A DNA stretch of 64,000 bases, taken from positions 121,122 to 185,121 of the forward strand of contig NZ_FOWX01000008.1 in NCBI RefSeq assembly GCF_900115555.1, given 5' to 3'. Position numbers and translations under genes: made by a program. How positions within the stretch are numbered: position 1 is the stretch's first letter; each line of letters starts with the position of its first letter. The DNA comes from Pseudomonas borbori (GTDB lineage: Bacteria; Pseudomonadota; Gammaproteobacteria; Pseudomonadales; Pseudomonadaceae). Positions 59,121-64,000 of this stretch are shown piece after piece. A model generated the notes under the pieces. The model was not told the origin of the DNA and ran no database searches. It was given only the letters and a program-made list of their open reading frames with translations.

Positions 59121-60316
59121 TGCAACTGCGAGATGGCCTTGCCCTGGCCTGTTCGGCGCTGCTCAGCCGGCCATTGCGCAGCCTGCTGACGCTGCTGGGG
59201 GTGGCCATCGGCATTGCCGCCGTGGCGTTGCTCACCTCCATCGGCGAAGGCCTGCGCGGCTATGTGCAGGACAACTTCGCGCAGTTCGGCTCGCGCAATG
59301 TCTCGATCCGTCCGGGGATGATCCGCACCAGCGGTCTCGGCGGACTGCTGAGCAGCGTGCGGCCGCTGACCGTCGCCGATGCCGACGCCTTGCGCCGCCT
59401 GCCGCATGTCGAGGCGGTGGTGCCGATCATTCAGGGCAATGGCGATATCCAGTTCGCTGCCCGTAGCCGCAATACCGGTGTGCTCGGTTGCGGTTATCAG
59501 ATGGCACAGGCCTGGCGCTTCAAACTGGCGCTCGGGCAATTCCTCCCCGCCGCGCGCGACGGCCGTTCCCCCCCCTATGTGGTGCTCGGCCACCGCTTGC
59601 GCCTGGAACTATTCGGCGAAGCCAACCCGCTGGGTGAGCTGGTGCGCGTCGGCGGCACGCGCTTCCGGGTGATCGGGGTGATGGAAAGGAAGGGCCAGTT
59701 GCTCGGTTTCGACGTCGACGACATCGCCTATATCCCGGTCGACTGGGCGCAAAGCCTGTTCAATCGCAATGGGCTGGCCAAGATCAACGTGGTGTTCGGC
59801 ACCGGTACCCACTCGGTGCTGCTCAGCGAGAGCATTCGTCGACTGTTGATCGAGCGCCATGGCACAGAGGACTTCAGCCTCACCACCCAGGACGACATGC
59901 TGCGCAGTCTCGACCGGATCCTTGCGAGTCTGACGGTCGCCGTCGGCGCCCTCGGCGGTATTTCGCTGCTGGTGGGCGCCGTGGGTATCCTCACGATCAT
60001 GACCACCAGCGTTGCCGAGCGCACCGCGGAGATCGGTTTGCTGCGCGCAATTGGCGCCTCGCCGCGGCAGGTACTCGGCTTGTTTCTCGCTGAGGCGTTG
60101 CTGCTGTCGTTGCTCGGCGGCGGGCTCGGCCTGCTGCTGCTGGGGCTGCTGCTGGGGGGCTTGCACCTGGGACTGCCCGGCTTGCCGCTCAGCCTGCAGC
60201 CGCTGTTCCTGCTGCTGGCCCTGCTGCTGGCCGGGCTGATCGGCATTCTCGCCGGCCTCGCGCCGGCGCGCCGTGCTGCCCGGATGCATCCCGTGGCGGC
60301 GCTGCGCAGCGATTAG
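59120..60316 (+). CDS. MacB/FtsX-type ABC permease 2
   Basis: A 398-residue permease of the same topology as its upstream partner. The N-terminus is LLSRPLRSLLTLLGVAIGIAA, typical of MacB permeases, and the C-terminal TTSVAERTAEIGLLRAIGAS is the FtsX signature. The last helices form a Leu-rich stretch. Overlaps the first permease gene by one base. With separate adaptor, ATPase and two permeases but no outer-membrane channel, the complex presumably recruits a TolC-like protein encoded elsewhere. Its stop lies 7 bp before the hairpin element. Confidence 0.9.
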   Translation: MQLRDGLALACSALLSRPLRSLLTLLGVAIGIAAVALLTSIGEGLRGYVQDNFAQFGSRNVSIRPGMIRTSGLGGLLSSVRPLTVADADALRRLPHVEAVVPIIQGNGDIQFAARSRNTGVLGCGYQMAQAWRFKLALGQFLPAARDGRSPPYVVLGHRLRLELFGEANPLGELVRVGGTRFRVIGVMERKGQLLGFDVDDIAYIPVDWAQSLFNRNGLAKINVVFGTGTHSVLLSESIRRLLIERHGTEDFSLTTQDDMLRSLDRILASLTVAVGALGGISLLVGAVGILTIMTTSVAERTAEIGLLRAIGASPRQVLGLFLAEALLLSLLGGGLGLLLLGLLLGGLHLGLPGLPLSLQPLFLLLALLLAGLIGILAGLAPARRAARMHPVAALRSD

Positions 60317-60323
60317 CTGTTAG

Positions 60324-60463
60324 CAGGCCGTTGAAAAACGTAGGCGAGGCAGGCAAGACAAGGCAAAAACAGGCGAAGAAGCGGAGTTTACGAGCTGTAA
60401 ATGAGCATTCCGAGCCTGTTTTTAACGCAGTATTGCCAACGCAGGTAGTTTTTCAACGGCCTG
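60324..60463. mobile_element. 140-bp MITE-like element with 16-bp terminal inverted repeats and TTAG duplication
   Basis: CAGGCCGTTGAAAAAC (60324-60339) and GTTTTTCAACGGCCTG (60448-60463) are perfect inverted ends, flanked by TTAG on both sides (60320-60323 and 60464-60467), a candidate 4-bp target duplication. Inside, AAAAACAGGC/GCCTGTTTTT (60365-60423) and TTTAC/GTAAA (60387-60401) nest, so it folds as one hairpin. No ORF. The right TTAG supplies the stop codon of the patatin gene on the minus strand. A partial copy lies at 3669-3735. Confidence 0.85.
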
Positions 60464-61492
60464 TTAGTGCTCTCGCTCGTAGGTCGCCAGTGTGTCGCGG
60501 GCAATCTGTCGACCGAGCATGATCAGTTCCGGAGCCTTGTAGAACTCGAAGAAGCGGCAGGCGCGCCTGGGTACGTTGATCAGGATGTCCGGCGGGTAGC
60601 CGGCGATCTTGTACTGTGCCAGTGAGGTCTGCATGACCTCGAAACTCTGGTTGATCAGCTCCAGCAGGGAGGCCGGGCCGCTCAGGTCGGCGACCCGCGA
60701 ACCACTGGCGGACTTGGTGGCGCCGGCGCTTTGTCCGGCGGGCTGCGCGGGTTTGGGCGTGGCGGCTTGTTGCAGCCAGGGATTCGACGACTGCTGCTCG
60801 GGTTCCTCCTGCAGCAACAGTTCGTCGTCCTCGCCCTGCTTGCGGCGGAATGAGGGCAGCCGCGAGCCGAGCGAGTTCATCACCTGGTCGAAACGGCCTT
60901 TCAATGCCGGTGGCCGCTCGATCACCGGTAACTGGTAATGCTGCTGGTGGGTCGAGTTGAGGTTGACCGCGATGATCAGGTCGCAATGGCTGGACACCAC
61001 CGGCACTATCGGTAGCGGATTGATCAGGCCGCCATCGACCAGCATGCGCTTGCCCTGGACCACCGGGGTGAACAGGCTGGGAATCGCCGCCGAGGCGCGC
61101 ATGGCCTGGTGCAAACAACCCTCCTGGAACCAGATTTCCTGCTGGTTGGTCAGGTCGGTGGCGACCGCGGTGAAGGGAATCGACAGGTCCTCGATATTGA
61201 CCTCGCCAACGATCTCGCGGATCTTGCCGAACACCTTCTCGCCGCGGATGGCGCCCAGGCGGAAGCTCACGTCGAGCAGGCGCAGCACGTCCAGGTAATC
61301 CAGGCTCTGGGTCCAGTCGCGGTACTCCTTGAGCTTGCCGGCGGCGTAGATGCCGCCGATCACCGCGCCCATGGAGCAGCCGGCGATGCAGGCGATCTCG
61401 TAGCCGCGCGCTTCCAGCTCTTCGATCACGCCGATGTGCGCATAACCCCGCGCGCCGCCGGAACCCAGGACCAGCGCTACTCGCTTAGTCAT
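60464..61492 (-). CDS. Patatin-like phospholipase (RssA/PA1640-like)
   Basis: A 342-residue protein with the patatin catalytic dyad: oxyanion loop GSGGARGYAH (10-19), nucleophile Ser40 in GCSMG and Asp in DGGLINPLP. Patatins hydrolyse acyl chains of phospholipids. A long Gln/Pro/Ser-rich linker (SNPWLQQAATPKPAQPAGQS) follows the domain. The start at 61492 has a GGGGGATGG-like site. The TAA stop is made by the flanking duplication of the hairpin element, so the element lies against the coding end. Confidence 0.88.
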   Translation of the reverse strand: MTKRVALVLGSGGARGYAHIGVIEELEARGYEIACIAGCSMGAVIGGIYAAGKLKEYRDWTQSLDYLDVLRLLDVSFRLGAIRGEKVFGKIREIVGEVNIEDLSIPFTAVATDLTNQQEIWFQEGCLHQAMRASAAIPSLFTPVVQGKRMLVDGGLINPLPIVPVVSSHCDLIIAVNLNSTHQQHYQLPVIERPPALKGRFDQVMNSLGSRLPSFRRKQGEDDELLLQEEPEQQSSNPWLQQAATPKPAQPAGQSAGATKSASGSRVADLSGPASLLELINQSFEVMQTSLAQYKIAGYPPDILINVPRRACRFFEFYKAPELIMLGRQIARDTLATYEREH

Positions 61493-61604
61493 CTTTCCAT
61501 CCCCCGTAACGCATTGTTTTATCAACATACCGCGTGCCGATCACTGGCGCCAAGATGACATTTGCTAGAATGCCGCCGCCTGTCGACGATAAGAGTGAGA
61601 TTGC

Positions 61605-62639
61605 ATGAGCGAGCCGATCCGTTTGACCCAGTACAGCCATGGCGCCGGCTGCGGCTGCAAGATTTCCCCCAAGGTGCTGGAAGTGATCCTGGCTGGCAGT
61701 GGCGCGCAGAACCTCGACCCGAAGCTGTGGGTCGGCAACGCCTCGCGCGACGATGCGGCGGTCTACGCCATCGACGCCGAGCGCGGGGTGGTGTCGACCA
61801 CCGACTTCTTCATGCCGATTGTCGACGATCCCTTCGATTTTGGCCGGATCGCCGCGACCAATGCGATCAGCGACATCTACGCCATGGGCGCCGACCCGCT
61901 GATGGCCATCGCCATCCTCGGCTGGCCGGTCAACCTGCTGGCCCCGGAAGTGGCCCGCGAGGTGATTCGCGGCGCCCGCTCGGTCTGCGACCAGGCGGGT
62001 ATCCCACTGGCTGGCGGGCATTCGATCGATGCGCCCGAACCGATCTTCGGCCTGGCCGTCACCGGCCTGGTGGAAAAGCGTCACATGAAGCGCAACGACA
62101 CCGCCACGGCGGGTTGCCGGCTGTACCTGAGCAAGCCCCTGGGCATCGGCATCCTCACCACTGCGGAGAAACAGGCCAAGCTGCGCAGCGAGGATATTGG
62201 TCTGGCGCGCGACTGGATGTGCACCCTGAACAAGCCGGGCAGCCGTTTCGGCAAGCTCGCCGGGGTCACCGCGATGACCGACGTCACCGGTTTCGGTCTG
62301 CTCGGCCACCTGGTCGAGATGGCCGATGGCAGTGGCCTGACCGCGCGGGTCGAGTTCGCCAGGGTGCCGCGTCTGGCCAGTGCCGAGTATTACCTGGAGC
62401 AGGGCTGTGTGCCTGGCGGCACCCAGCGCAACTTCGACAGTTACGGCGACAAGATCGCACCCTTGCCGGAGCTGCATAAACTCCTGCTGTGCGATCCGCA
62501 AACCAGTGGCGGCCTGTTGATCGCGGTGACAGCCGAGGGCGAGGCGGAGTTTCTCGCGGTCGCCGCCGAGCTGGGCCTGGCACTCGAGCCGATCGGCCAG
62601 TTGCTCGAACGACAGAGCTATGCCGTCGAGGTGCTGTGA
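61605..62639 (+). CDS. selD: Selenide, water dikinase SelD
   Basis: A 344-residue enzyme that makes selenophosphate from selenide and ATP. The catalytic Cys16 and Lys19 lie in [13 protein letters not shown]; a Cys rather than selenocysteine is present, so no recoding is needed. The ATP-binding blocks [16 protein letters not shown] and [17 protein letters not shown] are intact. Its product feeds tRNA 2-selenouridine synthesis by the next gene, which overlaps the stop by one base (TGATG), and selenoprotein synthesis if selAB exist elsewhere. Confidence 0.97.
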   Translation: MSEPIRLTQYSHGAGCGCKISPKVLEVILAGSGAQNLDPKLWVGNASRDDAAVYAIDAERGVVSTTDFFMPIVDDPFDFGRIAATNAISDIYAMGADPLMAIAILGWPVNLLAPEVAREVIRGARSVCDQAGIPLAGGHSIDAPEPIFGLAVTGLVEKRHMKRNDTATAGCRLYLSKPLGIGILTTAEKQAKLRSEDIGLARDWMCTLNKPGSRFGKLAGVTAMTDVTGFGLLGHLVEMADGSGLTARVEFARVPRLASAEYYLEQGCVPGGTQRNFDSYGDKIAPLPELHKLLLCDPQTSGGLLIAVTAEGEAEFLAVAAELGLALEPIGQLLERQSYAVEVL

Positions 62640-63739
62640 TGCGCGATAACACCAGCGATTACCGCCAGCTGTTTCTCGACGACGTGCCGATGATGGATGC
62701 CCGCGCCCCGGTGGAGTTCGCCAAGGGCGCGTTTCCCGGGGTGATCAACCTGCCGCTGATGGACGACAGCGAGCGGCAGAGGGTGGGCACCTGTTACAAG
62801 CAGCACGGCCAGCAAGCAGCCATCGAACTGGGCCATCAATTGGTCAGCGGCGCACTCAAGGCCGAGCGCATCGAGGCCTGGGCGGCCTTCGCCAGGGCCA
62901 ATCCCGGGGGCTACCTGTATTGTTTTCGCGGCGGTCTGCGTTCGCAGATCGTCCAGCAATGGCTGAAAAACGAGGCGGGCATCGACTACCCACGGGTGAT
63001 CGGCGGCTACAAGGCGATGCGCACCTTCCTCCTGGAAACCACCCAGCAGGCGACGGCGCAGTGCGACTTCATCCTGGTCGGCGGCATGACCGGCACCGGC
63101 AAGACCGAGGTGATCGCGCAACTCGACAACAGCCTGGATCTGGAAGGCCATGCCAATCACCGCGGCTCCAGTTTCGGCAAGCGCGCCACGCTCCAGCCGG
63201 CGCAGATCGATTTCGAAAATGCCCTGGCCATCGACATCCTGAAAAAACGCTCGGCGGGCATCGAGCAGTTCGTGCTCGAGGATGAGGGCCGCATCATCGG
63301 CAAAAGCGCCCTGCCGCTGGAGCTCTACCAGGGCATGCAGGAGTTCCCCATGGTCTGGCTGGAAGACAGTCTGGCGGGCCGGGTCGAGCGCATCCTCAAG
63401 GATTATGTGATCGACCTGTGTGACGAATTCGTCGCCCTGTATGGCGTGGAGGAGGGCTTCAAGGCCTTCGCCGGGCGTCTGCAGCAGAGTCTGGCGAACA
63501 TCCTCAAGCGTCTGGGCGGGGAGCGCTACCAGCGTCTGGCGGCGATCATGGATCAAGCCCTGCTCGAGCAGCAGAGCCAGGGTGTGGTGGATCTGCACCG
63601 GGGTTGGATCGAGGCGCTGTTGGTGGAGTATTACGACCCCATGTATGCCTTCCAGCGCGAGAGCAAGGCCGGACGCATCGAGTTCGTGGGCGAACAGGCG
63701 GACGTGGTGGCGTTTCTCCGTCGGCGCGCCCATTCTTAG
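62639..63739 (+). CDS. selU: tRNA 2-selenouridine synthase
   Basis: A 366-residue enzyme (SelU/MnmH) that replaces sulfur of 2-thiouridine at the wobble base of tRNAs by selenium via a geranylated intermediate. The N-terminal rhodanese domain has the catalytic Cys95 in [12 protein letters not shown], and the C-terminal P-loop is [11 protein letters not shown]. Both domains are intact. It overlaps selD by one base; the longer open frame upstream is not used. Confidence 0.96.
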   Translation: MRDNTSDYRQLFLDDVPMMDARAPVEFAKGAFPGVINLPLMDDSERQRVGTCYKQHGQQAAIELGHQLVSGALKAERIEAWAAFARANPGGYLYCFRGGLRSQIVQQWLKNEAGIDYPRVIGGYKAMRTFLLETTQQATAQCDFILVGGMTGTGKTEVIAQLDNSLDLEGHANHRGSSFGKRATLQPAQIDFENALAIDILKKRSAGIEQFVLEDEGRIIGKSALPLELYQGMQEFPMVWLEDSLAGRVERILKDYVIDLCDEFVALYGVEEGFKAFAGRLQQSLANILKRLGGERYQRLAAIMDQALLEQQSQGVVDLHRGWIEALLVEYYDPMYAFQRESKAGRIEFVGEQADVVAFLRRRAHS

Positions 63740-63838
63740 TTTGTCTATTGTTGATCTATGCAGGCACTTTTCAGTCCTGCAGCCGTCATATCGAATCATC
63801 AACCTCTGGTTGTTTCCCGCTATCAAGGAGTGCGCAAC

Positions 63839-64000
63839 ATGAAAGCCTGGATCTTGCTACCGATGATCGCCCTGGTACTGGCCGGTTGTGCGGGGAAAAC
63901 CGCCTACCGCGACAGCTGTGCCACGCAACTGAATGCGGCCTGGGCCGAGCTGGATCTGGCCAAGGCCGAAGGCTTTGCCGGCACCGTGAGTTATTCCAAG
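63839..64000 (+). CDS. Small lipoprotein, 3' end outside window
   Basis: The first 54 codons of a gene cut by the right edge. AAGGAG lies before the ATG at 63839. The signal peptide ends in the lipobox LAGC, and the mature part starts CAGKTAYRDSCATQLNAAW, with a second Cys. The next visible residues are ELDLAKAEGFAGTVSYSK. It resembles short Pseudomonas outer-membrane lipoproteins of unknown function. Confidence 0.8.
   Translation, partial: MKAWILLPMIALVLAGCAGKTAYRDSCATQLNAAWAELDLAKAEGFAGTVSYSK

Noticed and set aside
61605..62639. Selenocysteine recoding in selD
   Set aside because: The active site codes for Cys16, with no in-frame TGA at that position.

Overview
The window is a GC-rich chromosomal segment of a Pseudomonas (Gammaproteobacteria). 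Gene order follows what I recall of the P. aeruginosa PAO1 interval PA1571-PA1643: the citrate synthase/sdh/suc block, braB, htpG, fabB-fabA, the PA1611-type hybrid kinase, gpsA, the PA1617-PA1624 hydrolase/GST block, and selD-selU at the end. REP-type repeats (TGTGGGAGCGG and GTAGGAGCGG classes) also fit Pseudomonas. The gene set is housekeeping plus lineage-specific inserts. I see no prophage, integrase, CRISPR array, tRNA or rRNA.

Layout. 1-10.2 kb: a MATE pump (cut by the left edge), pdxB, a small conserved protein, an NAD-kinase-like protein, a DCC thiol-disulfide protein, a lipid-exporter-like ABC protein, an RhtA-like exporter, ppnP, an exonuclease, a beta-hydroxyacid dehydrogenase, a YkgJ cysteine-cluster protein and a START-domain protein. 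10.2-23.3 kb: the TCA block, with gltA divergent from sdhCDAB-sucAB-lpdG-sucCD. Both divergent promoters can be read, two 19-bp direct repeats lie 22 bp apart over the sdh -35 region, and every junction between sdhB and sucC carries strong hairpins without U-tracts. 23.3-31.9 kb: braB, DUF599, MAPEG, a small lipoprotein, two hotdog thioesterases (the second frameshifted), an unknown membrane protein, htpG behind a textbook sigma-32 promoter, and a dienelactone hydrolase.

32-47.3 kb: pirin plus OsmC, an amidohydrolase, DUF3859, a second OsmC, a PhoB-type regulator beside a soluble PAS-GAF-PAS-PAS hybrid kinase, an MddA-like methyltransferase, fabB-fabA, and a leftward operon made of a TonB-dependent receptor, a periplasmic binding-like protein and a membrane hybrid kinase (PA1613-PA1612-PA1611 type). 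47.3-64 kb: gpsA, DUF4389, sixA, an acyl-CoA synthetase, a thioesterase relic, two alpha/beta hydrolases, a GST, DUF4892, an AI-2E-family permease, a four-gene MacAB-like ABC export operon, a patatin phospholipase, selD-selU and a lipoprotein cut by the right edge.

The least explained parts are: (i) the TonB receptor/binding protein/hybrid kinase operon, which looks like one ligand-sensing unit; (ii) two families of small hairpin elements with terminal inverted repeats, placed exactly at gene stop codons (60324-60463 and 49263-49366), with a rearranged partial copy at 3628-3768; (iii) the hairpins at the TCA operon junctions; and (iv) two decayed hotdog thioesterase genes. All names come from reading the translations; no database search was run.
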